NCBI GenBank assembly: GCA_013407085.1
Contig: JACCGJ010005251.1
Coordinates: 56,707 to 120,706 of the forward strand
Source of the DNA: Atriophallophorus winterbourni
Taxonomy: Eukaryota; Platyhelminthes; Trematoda; Plagiorchiida; Microphallidae
Direction of reading: 5' to 3'
DNA: 64,000 bases
Shown: in pieces, positions 11,387-24,300 of the stretch
Layout: every line of letters begins with the position of its first letter
Position numbering within the stretch: position 1 is the first letter of the stretch
Translations under genes and position numbers: made by a program
Notes under the pieces: generated by a model
Database searches by the model: none
What the model was told of the DNA's origin: nothing
What the model saw: only the letters and a program-made list of their open reading frames with translations

Positions 11387-11400
11387 GATCCTATATTTGT
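7690..11400 (+). mobile_element. CR1-type LINE, long but inactivated
   Basis: In order: the C-terminal part of ORF1 (7737-8306, with DVPWWERKGN, IVLLGVPENTS and a stop at 8030); an AP endonuclease (8630-9311, with MGDFNFPQLYSRDD and GRSDHVVLEFEY); reverse transcriptase (9767-10620, with NVKKSPGTNEITPMLFK, YLDISKAFERVAHNLLLNKL and the catalytic LFADDIKV near 10460); and the C-terminal region (10811-11290, with RRYLYSVRVCFVRNSLPSDL). It is broken by stops and frameshifts throughout. The 3' end runs into a (TA)n array. Confidence 0.88.
11313..11387. repeat. (TA)n microsatellite
   Basis: About 75 bases of nearly pure TA repeat with small interruptions, directly after the CR1 C-terminal sequence. 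Confidence 0.95.
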
Positions 11401-12069
11401 ACCTATGTTTTTCCACTCTATGGCTATTGTAAATTTAATTGCTTTTTCAACCATAAATCTTGAATATGTTCAAAATGCAACGGATGCTCTCTATCATACA
11501 TAGCGTATGTCACACCGCAAGCTATTTCACTATTAAGCGTCCGCACCCAAACAGATGAACTTGTGAATAGCTAAATATTTATGAACCTGATGTTTAAATT
11601 ATTAGGGCCATGCATAGCGTTACACTACTGGCTTCGACGTGTGTCGATATATAGTGTACCGTGCAGCGACAAATTATTTTTTGATTTGAATAAGACGAAG
11701 AAGATAGAAATGCCTTAAGATAATTTGACTAATCAATAGTATCTCTGTTCATTTTTAATTTTGATTAAGTTCAGGACTGAACACGCAAGAACCGTGCCGT
11801 AAACTCGTAAATAGAACAAGAACAAAACAATTCAGCTGTTTTAATAAACTAGTTATACATCAAACCCACTTCTGGCCAACACCTCTGATGTTCATTTTGT
11901 ATATCCCAATAGATCTAGAGAAGAACGAAAGATCGTGCTACAAAGTTTATTCAGGAATTAACATCGAATAAGCATGCGCATGAATTTTCATGCCATGTGA
12001 GTCGAAACTCACTTGCACTCGGGCTATACAATCGTTACATTAGTCGCGATATACGGCAGTACAGTTAGC
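11400..12069 (-). other. 3' flank and UTR of the neuroglian gene
   Basis: This is the region downstream of the neuroglian stop codon (minus strand). It contains a candidate poly(A) signal at 11946-11951 and otherwise AT-rich sequence without recognisable genes. Confidence 0.45.
11946..11951 (-). terminator. Candidate poly(A) signal AATAAA
   Basis: AATAAA on the minus strand lies about 120 bases after the neuroglian stop codon. It is the first such hexamer I noticed downstream. Confidence 0.45.
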
Positions 12070-12377
12070 TCAAATTATCGTCGGATCGCCAGATAGTTGT
12101 GATGCGTCGGAAGCATTCTCCGGGGAGAGAGGATTCCAACCACTTTGGCGGTTTCGATTCCTCACGTTGCTTGTCCTCAGAGGATGATTCGCGTAGCGCG
12201 AGGAGTAAGAACTTGCACCCATCTCACTGCCACTACCTGCATACGGAACATTCATTTCGAGTTCTGCTTCTTCTTCGGTTGAACGCAGCGGAAATTCCGA
12301 TCTCGTGGGAGTTTTGACCAAATCGGCATCGTTGTCTAATCCCCGGAAGTTGCGAAGTCGTTGCGGTTGTTCCCGGA
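12070..12377 (-). CDS. Neuroglian exon 21 (C-terminus and stop)
   Basis: Acceptor CATTCCAG/TCCGGG. It encodes the last ~102 residues, rich in Arg, Ser, Glu and Asn, ending SQLSGDPTII then TGA at 12072-12070. It contains LRSTEEEAELEMNVPYAGSG. Intron 20 before it (12378-15206) holds a LINE-A copy on the opposite strand. Confidence 0.82.
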
Positions 12378-15300
12378 CTGGAATGAGACAATTTAATGAG
12401 AACTCGATACGTTGTGCGTTTGAAATAGCACTCGTCAACAACGTACACAGGTTAGCTTTGGTGATTATTCCTCGTCATCATGGAATAAATATTAATTGGA
12501 AGAATGAGTTTTCTACTAAATATAATTGTGACTACGATTCAAGGATCAGCTAGAAGTTGATAGATTTCTTGGTTTGAATATTCGAATAACCTGAAGGAAA
12601 CAATGATTGGCGATTATGGGACGTTTAACGTTACTTCACTGTAATTGCAGTTTCTACCGCATGAATCTGAAACAACATCTAAATGTAGACAGTTAGTTAG
12701 AAAACGCACAGCAATAAGTTTGTAGAGCTGTTTTTATCAGCATAAAGCTCGACAGATGATATAATTTCATGATTTGAAAAATGTAATTGTTTGACTCCGT
12801 TATTCAGTTAAGAGAAGGAATTGAGCCTAGGGAAAAATCGTTAAGACGTACACATTGCAATCGACATAGAGAGATGCAACGCCGCAGCATACTAGGAACA
12901 TTGCTTTCCAGATATCGCACACCAACCCGGCTATAAAATGAGTACTGTTAATAGACGGAAAAGAACTGTAATAACATCGAACCCAGAGCAGTTGGTGAAA
13001 TCGTATCATCAACTGTAGATTAGCATCGGCCCCGTAGGGCCTATCGATCTGACTAGGAATTAAAAAATTAGGACCCGCACTTTTTCACTGCTCGAATACA
13101 CGACACATGCTTTAATGTGGCTCCGAGAAGGTCCAGTAATTTTGAATGGTTTTGTTCAGCATTGGCCATTGGTTCGAACAAACCTAAAACGGCTCCCAAT
13201 AAGTCTGTATTTGGTAACCCAATTGACGATAAATCTCCCCATATGGAAAGATGGGTAGAGCACTTCTTCTCACTCTACTCTAGGGACAGTACGGTTTTAC
13301 CGCATGCACTTGAAAATGTGGAGCGGTTGTCAACCATTGAACATCTAGATACTCCCACAACACTTGATGAGCTCAATAGGGCAATCTAGCGCTTAGCGAA
13401 TCTGAAGGCCACTGGTGACGACGGAATTCCACCTGAGCTCATCAAATGCTTAGAATAGCATTATTACAGACTCTTCAACATTTGCTTCTCCAATGCTGGC
13501 AAGAGGAGTGTGTCCCGCAAAAGATGCGAGAAACGAAGATAATCACGCTATGTAAGAATAAGTGTGATAGAGGCGCCTGCAAAAATTACAAAGGAATATC
13601 ACTGCTGAACGTTGTAGGCAAATTGTTTGGTAAATTCTTACCGGTCCCGATACAAGTTTTAGCTGATAGAATTTACTCCGAATCTCAATGTGACTTCGGC
13701 AGGGGAAGAGCAAACGTTGACGCGATCTTCTCCCTGAGACAAATTCAAGAAAAGTGTCAGGAATAGCGTATGTCATCATACGCTGTTTTTATTGATTTAA
13801 CGAAGGCACTCGACGTCGTCAGCAGGGAGGGTATTTTCAAAATGCTTGATCTTATAGGCTGCCGCCAAGACAGCTTAACCTCGTTATGTCGTTCCACTAT
13901 TGTAGGAAGGGCTCAGTCCATTTTAACGTGTTCAGTTCAGAAGCCTTTGAAATCCGCTGATGCGCAAAGAAGGATATTATCTTGCTTCCACGCTTGTCGG
14001 CATTTTCATTGCTCTGCTTCTGAAGCACGCTTTTAGGATGAGAACAGAAGGCATTTATGTACGCACGCGAAATGATGGCAAGCTTTTCAACCTCAACCGG
14101 TTGAGAGCAAAAACCAAGGTACGGGATCTGCTAATCCGAGACCTGCTGTTTGATGGCAATGTGGGGCAATTTAATGCTCACTCCTAAGAACACCTCGTCG
14201 CTATTGGATTGTTTTCGTCGACATGCAAATATGTTGTGCTAACAATCAGCATGAGCAAGACCAAAGTCGTTGTTCAAGGGATTTTATCGCCCCCAATCAT
14301 CAGTGTTAGAAACTGTCAGTTTAAACAAGTAAATCATTCCACATATCTTGATTTAACCATTGCGGATAACATATCGCTAGACACGGAGATTAATAAGCGG
14401 ATTGGCAGACCAACTGTCTTTTGTTTCGATTGATTTCTCGTGTTTGGGGCAAGCGCGAGTTGATTTTTAAGACAAAGATGATCGTATACAGCGCGTGTGT
14501 ACTAAATGATTTGCTGTAGGTAGTGAAACCTGGACCACTCACGCAATACACGAACGGAAGCTGAAAGCTTTCCATCTGCAAAGCATCCGTCTTATGTTGA
14601 ACGTATTGCGGATGGCAAAGTGACAAATGCTGAATCGCTTTCAAAAGCTGGTCTACAGAGCTTGTTCACCATAATACAAAAGATCATATACACCCTACTA
14701 CGACAGAACCGCCTGTGGTTCCTTGATCACGTCTACAGAACGGAAAATGGTAGCATTCCAAAAATATACTCTTTCGTGAGTTGAAATTGGAAAGTCGACC
14801 ATTGGGCAAACCGCATTTGCGGCACGAAGACGTTTTCGAAAGAGATACGAAAGCTCTTGGCATTGACCCGGTCAGTTGGGAATAACTTGCTCTTGACCGC
14901 TCACATTGGAGACGTTGTGTAAAGCATCGTCTGCAAGCTGGGGAGGAACAGATACAGCTCTTGTCTGCTGAACGTAGATCACGCCGCCGGCGTGCAACTG
15001 ACGTCCAAATTTACTATGAAATTTATCTTGCTATGGCCTTTCTAAATGTCGAGTGCAGTTGAGTGAAAATGTGTGAAGCGAACAATGAAGCAAACTTTTA
15101 GTGAATTGTCGTTTAACTCTCATCCAAGCTTACATTTGTGTTACTCCTGCTTAATCAAGGAGACCATAACCATTCACTTCTGCGAATTACGGTCAATCGT
15201 ACTTACCCACTGACTGTAAGCGTTCATCTTCCGTGGGATCATCTGTCTCGCTGGGAAGCCAACCATCATCCTCTTGGGCAAGGTCATTATTGAGATCCCG

Positions 15301-18300
15301 TGCATCGGTTGCTTGCCTTTCTCCCGGACTACCCACACTGCTTAGATGGCTTGAAGGCGAAAGCAATCCCCGACGCTCTTCGACATCTTGAGGTTCGACA
15401 GGGCTAACATTTGATGCAATAAAATATGTCAAATTTTACTGAACAAAGAATTTTATCATCTACTTGAAATTCAGAAGAAAAAAGTTGAATGCATGTTTTT
15501 ATACACTCACGCGATAGTTTTTACCAAGAATTGTCTGATGCTTAGATGTGGTGAAAAAATGCAGAAACTGCAAATGCAAAAAGTGTCGTTGACTAACGAT
15601 ATCAGGATTGGAGAAACTTGGGCGGAATGGATGTAATTTTTTACGAATTGATTTTAAGCGATCGTGCTGCTGATCCTGCCTTGCTAACATTGTGAATTTC
15701 AAAGAGCAAAACATGTTCCAAGTGCCAATGTATCGTGTTGCTCACATATCCCCAAGCATACACTCCGTAAATATTTCCCGGCTGTTTCCGGTGATCCAGT
15801 GGAGATAATCCGATTAGTTTTGACGAGCACTAGTCAGTGTAAATTTTGGCGAAAATCGCAATTCGTATTATTAGTAAGCAAAAAATCCAAAGAAAAATGT
15901 TTGCTTTAGTAGTAAAATCTTGCGGGTTTGCAACCCGACACAGCACATCGTTGGAGCACCTGTTTGAGAAATAGCGAAATTTTTGCGGGTGAAGTATGTT
16001 GACTTGCTGGTATTTAATGATTTGTCATTTTAACTTGTTGAGTTTTGTCACTGAACAAAATTACACAATCAGCAAAAATGCCCTTGCAAAGCTTCCTTGT
16101 GCTCTGGGTGTGCAGGCTTGCCATTGGTTGATCCCAAGAACGAGTTTAGGCAACGGCGGTATTTCATTGGGGCTCATACGTCATCTGATCAGATTAGCTG
16201 ATTGGTCATTTACGATGTAAAATAGTGTCAGGTTACTATTGGTCCGTACATAGCATTCAATTGTCATACGGCTGAGTGGTACCACCGCTATTGATGGGCA
16301 GTTTGTCCGCTCCGTTCAAGCATTGATTACTTTAATCCTTTAGTCAATCATCGTTTCGTTCGTTTAATTGCAATCTGTTGCTATATATCTTCCAGTTTAG
16401 CAAACGCATAAAAATTATGTAAAAATGTATCCATGTTAACTTACATTGTAGATATGCGAGGTTTGTCAGGTTCAACAGCTTTCTTTTGAACTAAAAATGG
16501 CACGGTGATAGAATATTATGGTAAATTTAAATTCCAAAACGTTTGAAATACACTGAAATTTTACAGATTAAAAGAACCGACCAACCTGCTGCCAACCTTT
16601 GTAGTCGAATCAGAACTAGCAGCCCCAAAACTACAAAGAAAAATACCAAAAGAACACAGATGATGATGAACCACGTTCCGTTCGATCCAGCAAGACTGTC
16701 AGGTCCAGGTCCACCCAAGGTGCGCACGAGGCGATCTGCAGTCGCCGTGGAAAGTTGACCACCATTGGTAGCTACCATTCGAACCTCATAGGCTGTATCT
16801 ACAGAGCAAAATGTATAAATGATGATGCAAAACTAACCGGACGCTAAAGCAGTCACAGTAATCGTTCGTTCGCCAAATGTAGGTGGACTATCCAACCAGT
16901 GAATAACGCCAGGTCGACGGTATTGAACGAAAAACACAGTGCCGGGAATTCCTGTACGACTCGGTTCAAACATTATGGTAAAGTTTGTCGTGCTAACTTC
17001 GGAAACCACGAAATTTGGGGGATTAGGGGCTGTGGTGCAAACGAGAGTGGAGTGTAAGTGCGGGAGATGTTAGGGAAAACAAAGCATTGAGAAACATAGA
17101 AAGTCTAAACTCCAGCTATTCAATGGTTAACTCTTGAGAGATTATTGAAAATATTCTAGGAAACTCAAAGTAAAAACAGTTTGGAGGCAGCAACAGGTCG
17201 AATCTCAAGGTTGTCGATCAAATTTCACATCCTTTCTGAAGGTCGTAACATTTTGTATGTTTTCCAAGCCAGATCACGTAGACGCTTCGAAAAGTTTTCG
17301 GTATCAATCTGTTTTTGTAAGCGATATCTGACTGGCAAATTGACGTTCGCCAGATATACTTCGAAAATACAGACGAAGAGCGGTAGTTGTTGTATAAATT
17401 AACGGGCAATACACCGACGAGATCGCCTGAGTGATCACACCCTTGTCATCTGCAGTTGACATGTAAATAAAATGAAACAGATAAATTACGGAAACTAGTT
17501 TCCAACGGACAAAGTATAAAAATTCTCACTGGTTTTATTTAACCACCATCACTCTGAGAAATAAGCGATATTTTGTGACATTCACGAAAACATGCAATTG
17601 GTACGATTGATTTCTTTTTCGAACACCATAAGCGATAAGTCTAATACTGCATACTTCAGATGTAACGAATTTTTGACATTCAATACTACTAAACATGAAT
17701 CTGTCCACGTTGTACAATACCACATAATACATAAGGCACTGAATAGGTATTTATCCGGGTTCTGTTCTGAATGAAATCGAGTTCCGATAAAGCTCTTTTT
17801 ATTCCATAGTTGTAAATGTATTCCCAGACGGAAAATCAAAAAGTGCAGCAATAGAGGAAAATATTCATAGCTCAGAATGTGGATGTTTTAGGGATGGTGT
17901 TCGCCGAGCTTTTGTAGTTTCTGTTTCGTCATCAAGCTAGATTGCATCGTCAGCAAGATTTCTTTGGACGTGTCAAGTAATTGGTATACGTTGGTTTTTA
18001 TGGGGTCTACCTTTCCGTTCGCCATGAATCCCTGTGGTTGGTGGAATTCATATGTTGCATTCTTGTCCATCGAGTTTTCATTGGTCCATGAGTTGTAGCC
18101 AATCGGAGTTGCTGGCTAATTGAGGTAGTTTTTAAGTGCCACGCTTCGATGAATTCTCGCGTTCGTCGGTTGTTTTCTTTGGCTAAAATCTTCGCGTTGT
18201 CCCGATAGATCGACATGTATTGAAACCACTGACTTCTGGCCATGGCATCGTACGGCTAAGTGCAATAGATGTTCTATTTTATAATGGCCTCTGTGCAAAG

Positions 18301-21300
18301 TCAACTCACCAATATCACTCGGCGCGGTAGTAACGTCGATAAAATTATCTATTCCCAATCCAGCGGAAGTGAACGCCCACACAGTCAGTCGATATGTGGT
18401 GTTCGGACGAAGCCTGGGCAAACGCGTCTCGGTGGCGGAACCGTTATTCAACGTGGGATACCGAAAGCCGAATCCCATTTCGAGTCCCTTTACTGGGGAA
18501 TATCAGAGTTAAGATTACGAAACGATCATGGGTTACGCAAAATTGCATGTACGGTACAGTGCAGTTTTTTTAACCAATTGAATTCAAGATGCTGATCAGA
18601 AATGTATGTTGATCTAAATTCAATCATTTTAAAACAATTTCTCCATATTGTATGCTTTTATGTATCTCAATGTCTAGCAAAAGGTTATCCGCAATATTTG
18701 AATCAAGATATGTGAAAAGATGTTCTGGTTCACGTTGTCTGGTTTCAATGGTAATGATGGGTTCGAGACTGGGTATTTGTTTGTAATATACATACCAATT
18801 AGTGAAACCGGGTAAAACTCCTAAAAATGCGTAGAAATAAGATCAGAACGCTGGAAGTATGCATGCTGTTCACCTCGAAATGTAGACCGATTTTCTGATG
18901 TCTCAGGGACAGGTAACGATATATTCATCTGATGTAGTTATGGTTTGTCTCGAAATATGGACGCGTCTAACAATATGTCTCCCTGTCATGTTTAGCAGAC
19001 ATCTGCAAAGTTTGTCAACACATATTGATAGTTGTCGTGATTCCTGGAATAAAACGCATCACACGAATAAAAGCTTAAATTTTTCTCCTCTAACATACCC
19101 GTCGTGTCATAATGTGGAGATGCGAAGTGTATTAGACATGAGTGCTAATCACGAGCTTTCGAATGATATGCAAAACATCACCATCAGGTTCAACACAAGT
19201 GCAAGAAATGCCGAAAAGTTCGACGACGACAATTGCAAACTCGTAATATTTCGATTTTCGGTTTGATTGTATTCGAACGGTTCAAGCGACAACATCTTCG
19301 AAAGTATGAGAAGATGGACATCGCCAGCCGCAATCGAATGATATGCAATTTGTCAATGTCGGTCAAACGCGCCCAGCGTGGTGAGTGTACTGGTTGGCAC
19401 GACATCGACTGACAAATCAGATCAAAGTGACAACCGGGACAGACATGCTGAGGATCAGTGTTGTGACTGTTTATTTGCCTATATAAGATAGGTGTGTGTG
19501 TCATGTTATTTTTCTCCTAATAAACGACTTCGACCAATCAGCTTCTCTTGTGTTGCGGGATTTGTGAGTGAACGAGATTAGCGTTGGACAGGTTGACCTC
19601 AGGGATCAATCGAGTCACAATCGATGTGCGTGCGTGCAACGCACGTTGTTGGACGGATGACCTGAAAATGTGATAACTGGCCGTATGCTCGCCACCTGCC
19701 ACTTATAGACATGAAATGACCTTACGCTACAATAACGATAAAGTTATTCAATGCCAGTCTTGAGAACAGTTCATAAAGGCTTAATTGCGATCGGTCAAAC
19801 GGTGGACGGTAGCCCAGGTCGTTAAGGCGGGGGTTCGAATCCCACCAGAAGCGGAGGATTTGCACTGCTGATGAGCTCAAATAAGATCGAAACTCGAGTC
19901 CAGTGCTTCCATTATGGACCGTCGTGATCAACTTTGTGAATAGTTCGATGGGCTTGGCACGGATGAGTAGTCACAAATATAAACAACATATCCTCCAAAC
20001 ATCGTTTAAACGATAATCCTGATGGGCAATTTGATGAAAATCTCATTCCTTACATCGGTATAGCACAATGAATATTCACTCTTTCCGTGTGGTTGGGTAG
20101 ACTGTTTTAGTAAGTCTATAGAGTTACATGGCATCGCATTCAGCTTTTGAGCAAGATGAACCTACGGCTCAATGAGGGTTAAAAACGAGATATGAAAGCC
20201 GTTGAAATGGACCTTGCTTAAGTCAAAATGTATATTTGTATTACACTATCAAGTATTTTTGCAGGTGCTTGTGAATGGTCATCGTCTGACAATGGGTTCA
20301 AAGTGAAAGATACTCTGACAGAATGAAAGCGATGAAGGCATTCTGGTCGCAAGTTTAAGATATCCAATCAGGCAGGGCATCAGGGACTTCTAAGCACAGT
20401 GAATGTTCTTGGATCAAAATAATTTTTAACCTCACAATAAATCTTATCGGGAAATCAAATCTTCGCCTGTTTGGGTATACATCCATGGCTAACACCGACA
20501 GAAAGAATCCATGCTATCGTTGTTCTTCTTCGGTCGATGTCACCCGTAGATAAAGAAACCACGTAATTGTCTACATCATGCTTCAACTGATACAAACAAA
20601 CCTACGAATGATAGAACTTACACTCCATCGCTTGAAACTCATAACCTTGAACGACCCCATTCGGCTCACTTGGCACATTCCAAGCGATATCTGCAAACGC
20701 CACGCTGACGGCAGTGGCGCGTAAATTTGCCACAGGCCCGGGAATATCGTCTAACGTCGTTATGGTGATTGCCGAGCTATCGATTTTTTAAAAGAGACGT
20801 GTAAGCGTGGGGTAATAATCAACAAGCGTGTGCTAACGTGTTATTTTTCGCATACCTCATTGGTCCGGCAAATCGTGTGTTCAAAATTCTCGACCACAGA
20901 CGAATAGTAGTTGCACCAGGCACTCCGGTCAGTGTGAAGTTTACCAGTTGTCCATAAATAAACTCTGGTAAATTAGAATCTGCTGAGGGCGATCCGGTAT
21001 CCGGATTGACTTGACGTTCCACCCTGGTCAACACGGCATGATATGCATCTCCTAGGATGGACGGAGACTGCGCTGCTCGTGGATACAATCCAGCGCCCGG
21101 GCAAGACACATTGAACATAGCCGTTGAACGACACACGAATGATTCCGAAAGATCTGCTTGTTCGATAAAACTTGCAGAAGAGTATCTTTCCGATACAGAT
21201 TCACCGAGGTGAATTTCAGTCGACGCTGCATCCATTGTTGATCGTCGTCTCCGGGTGTAAAGAACTGGGTAAGTAGGCTTCCGCAATATTATATCCTGGA

Positions 21301-24300
21301 AGAAGGTGAAGATGAAACGTGAGACAACTCATCAGACGTGAGACGCAAATAATTGCGACATAATCTTACTTGAAAACGCTTTGCTGCTTCACATTGTGTT
21401 GCATCCAACGTGGACAGACACCACTCAATACGATACCCACGAAAGTATCCATTCACTTGAACCTCTTCTGCTTGAACGATGCCTTTCCATTGGAGCTGCG
21501 CACCACGGCCAGTTGTCTGAAGCACTGTGGGCGCTGGAGGTGCTAAAGTAGGTACGGCTTCTCCCGAATAGCCATAAGCTATAGTGGGTTGGGCAGCACT
21601 AACTCCTTTCTCGTTGCGACTCTGAATTGTCGCCTATAATAGATGCGAATATAATTCCGGACAAGAAACTGAGGTTAGACGGCATCCATGAGCGATCGAC
21701 TCAAGTAATCAAGACAAAAATGACTCACGCGAAATCGTTTGAACGTTTCAATTTCGTACACCGTTCGACCCACACTGAAAGAAGTGAAGGTGATGCGATC
21801 GGTACGCCAATCGCCAATCATGGTGTTGTTGATGGCATCTGGTGGTATGCTATCGCAATTCATACACGCAATCGTCAAGATGTAGCCCAGATTGTTTCCG
21901 TAATGTTCAATGTACGGTAGTGTCTGTCCAAACGCAGTTAATATTCAATCTGGCATTATAAGGTTACTTTGGGGGTCCACATATTAAATACACATGAAAA
22001 TTGGTATTGGCTAGTTAATCTGAATGTTCCATAAATACGTAGCATAAATCAGCACCAGTACTGGATCTCATGGAAGTAGTAGGGATATAATATGAGCCCA
22101 TTCATCTCTCAAGATTCAAGATGGATGCTGGAAATCATTACGAACTACACATGAATTTCAGGCCTGCCATTCGCAAACAAATATAAACATGTCAAATTTC
22201 ATTTGCAATTTTTCTTCTAGGTGTCCGTGATTGTTCATTGAACAATATTGATCGTTGATTGAACATATTGGACAATGGTAATATGTATATGAAACTAGTG
22301 AGTCTTACGATGGAGAAGTCTGTGATTCAAATCCCAGTTCTTTGCTACGAGTAAGGGATCTTTACATGCTAGAGATATTGTAGAAAGGGAAGTCGCACTA
22401 GCAAAAAGTGACAATCATGCACTCTAGGTTAAGATGCAGAACATCATCATTGGGCTCAAAACACCAGTAGGATACACCGAAGATCCCGACGACGAACCAC
22501 AACCGCGAGCACGAAAACGTTTAAAGTGACAACCCGTTCATTAACCGGAACAGATGGAGTAGGTCACCAGCTATCGAAAGGTATATAACTCATCGATGTT
22601 AATCGAACAAGCGTAACATGGTGAGGGCTAGAGTGGAACCAGTTGGCACTAAATTGACTGAGCAATCAGATCAAAGTGATGGCGGGCACACACAGATTGA
22701 CGAGTTTGTAGTCGTTAAAATAGACGCGTGTCGGTTGTTGCTGTTTGTCATGGGCGTAATGGAAGCGTTCTTTTTTGGATTTCCATATTAACATGCTGAA
22801 CATCATACAAACATTGTAATGCGTTGCTCACACACCACAACCGGAGTGTAGTTGTTTGCCGTCATCCGATGTAGACTCCAAGGTTAGGTTCAGTGAGCTT
22901 TGTAAGAGTGGAAAAGTGGTAAAAAGTTAGAATTTGAAGTCACTGTTTTATAGGGTTCGTACAACGAACCACGATGTCCAAACACTGAATCACAAAATGA
23001 TTCATTGGTCAAGCGATGGAGGCGTTGATGCTAACCTTTATAAATTTGTTTAAAGAACGAGGAACATTACAATTTGATCAATATTACAGCCATAGAAGAT
23101 TTAGAACAATGAAATTAGACATGTAGTAAGAACTATAACATATTTGGGACTAAAAACTCAAAATGGAGGAAACTTTCATAACACTGTACTTAACTAGCAT
23201 ACAGTAAACCTGTATCATAGAGCAATTCAGCACTTTTTGGCTCCATTTAATTAAACATTTCGTGTATGAAAAGTGTGAAAAACTTATTTTCGTAACAATC
23301 TATATGTCATCACTCACAGTCCATCTTAAAACCAAGTTGTTGCGAAGTGATCCGTAGATATAGAGCTCCTTCGGATTGATTTGTGGCACCCTTGAGGGAA
23401 TTCCGCACTCGGTGCTGGTTGGCACACTCGGCAAGGACACACCGACTCGATTTCTTGTGCGAACTCGAAACTGGTACATGATAGCCGGTCGCAAAATCAC
23501 CTGAGAGAAGGAGCGTGAAGCTGAGGTAGTTCAAACTCAAAGTGCATCAACAAAGCGATGGATAAATTTTGTCGAGATAAAGGGATACAAAAACAGAACA
23601 CCTACGGAATTTCATTATAACTATAATATGCACGAGAGATTAAAACAATTTTGACGAAGGTTTTGGAGCGCTGTTCAAGCGGAATGGGCGATTACGCTTT
23701 CTGTACACATATTATGAGCGCTAAGCTGAAATTATATACTTGATGCTTGATCAAAATTTTGCCGCTATCATTGCACAAATACTCACCAGTATCCACATTA
23801 CGTGGTCGTGCACGAATGTGCTATTGTGCAGTACTTGTGTGTTGTGCGGCTAACACCGTGCTAAATTGATTGGCGTGAGCTACATGCGGAAACGCGCTGG
23901 AGTATCAATACCATTTCTATTTTCCTTTCTTATATCTGTCTTGGCCTGGGCAACCTGACAGTATCTTAGCACAAGGGCAGTCTCTGACTGTGCAGCACTT
24001 TGCCTGGATATGGCTTGTGCTTTCATACCATACCATACAATAAGGGATAGCAATTGCAATGCGGATATGAAGTTCGATTGTTCAATTGAAAAGATCAAGG
24101 TCGAATCCTACCAAAATGCACATTTCGCGACATACCCAAGTGGAAAATGGGTACCTAAAATAGTCTTAAACGTAACTGCACAGACCTGCACCCTGTCCAT
24201 ACGTGAAACTGCATGGTGAAAGTGCATTAGTGACGGCGCGTTAATCGCGAGCTTTCAATCGACATGCAGAACATCACCCTCCGGCAAGAAGCGCTGAAAA

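Larger units (their letters stand above)
21924..23317 (-). other. Neuroglian intron 12
   Basis: Contains an LTR-like repeat copy (22420-22760) and a damaged hammerhead-family repeat (22800-22900). No coding sequence recognised in the rest. Confidence 0.45.

Noticed and set aside
11210..11416. Frames coding for runs of Tyr and Ile
   Set aside because: They are translations of the (TA)n microsatellite.
15499..15714. Possible extra cytoplasmic exon of neuroglian
   Set aside because: No convincing acceptor and donor pair in the right phase, and no L1-family motif.
19800..19855. Possible tRNA gene around the B box
   Set aside because: The A and B boxes are too close and no anticodon arm or acceptor stem can be folded; it is the head of a SINE.
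20505..20545. Short match to the LINE-A 3' tail (ttcttcggtcgatgtca)
   Set aside because: Only about 25 bases long; too short to separate from chance.
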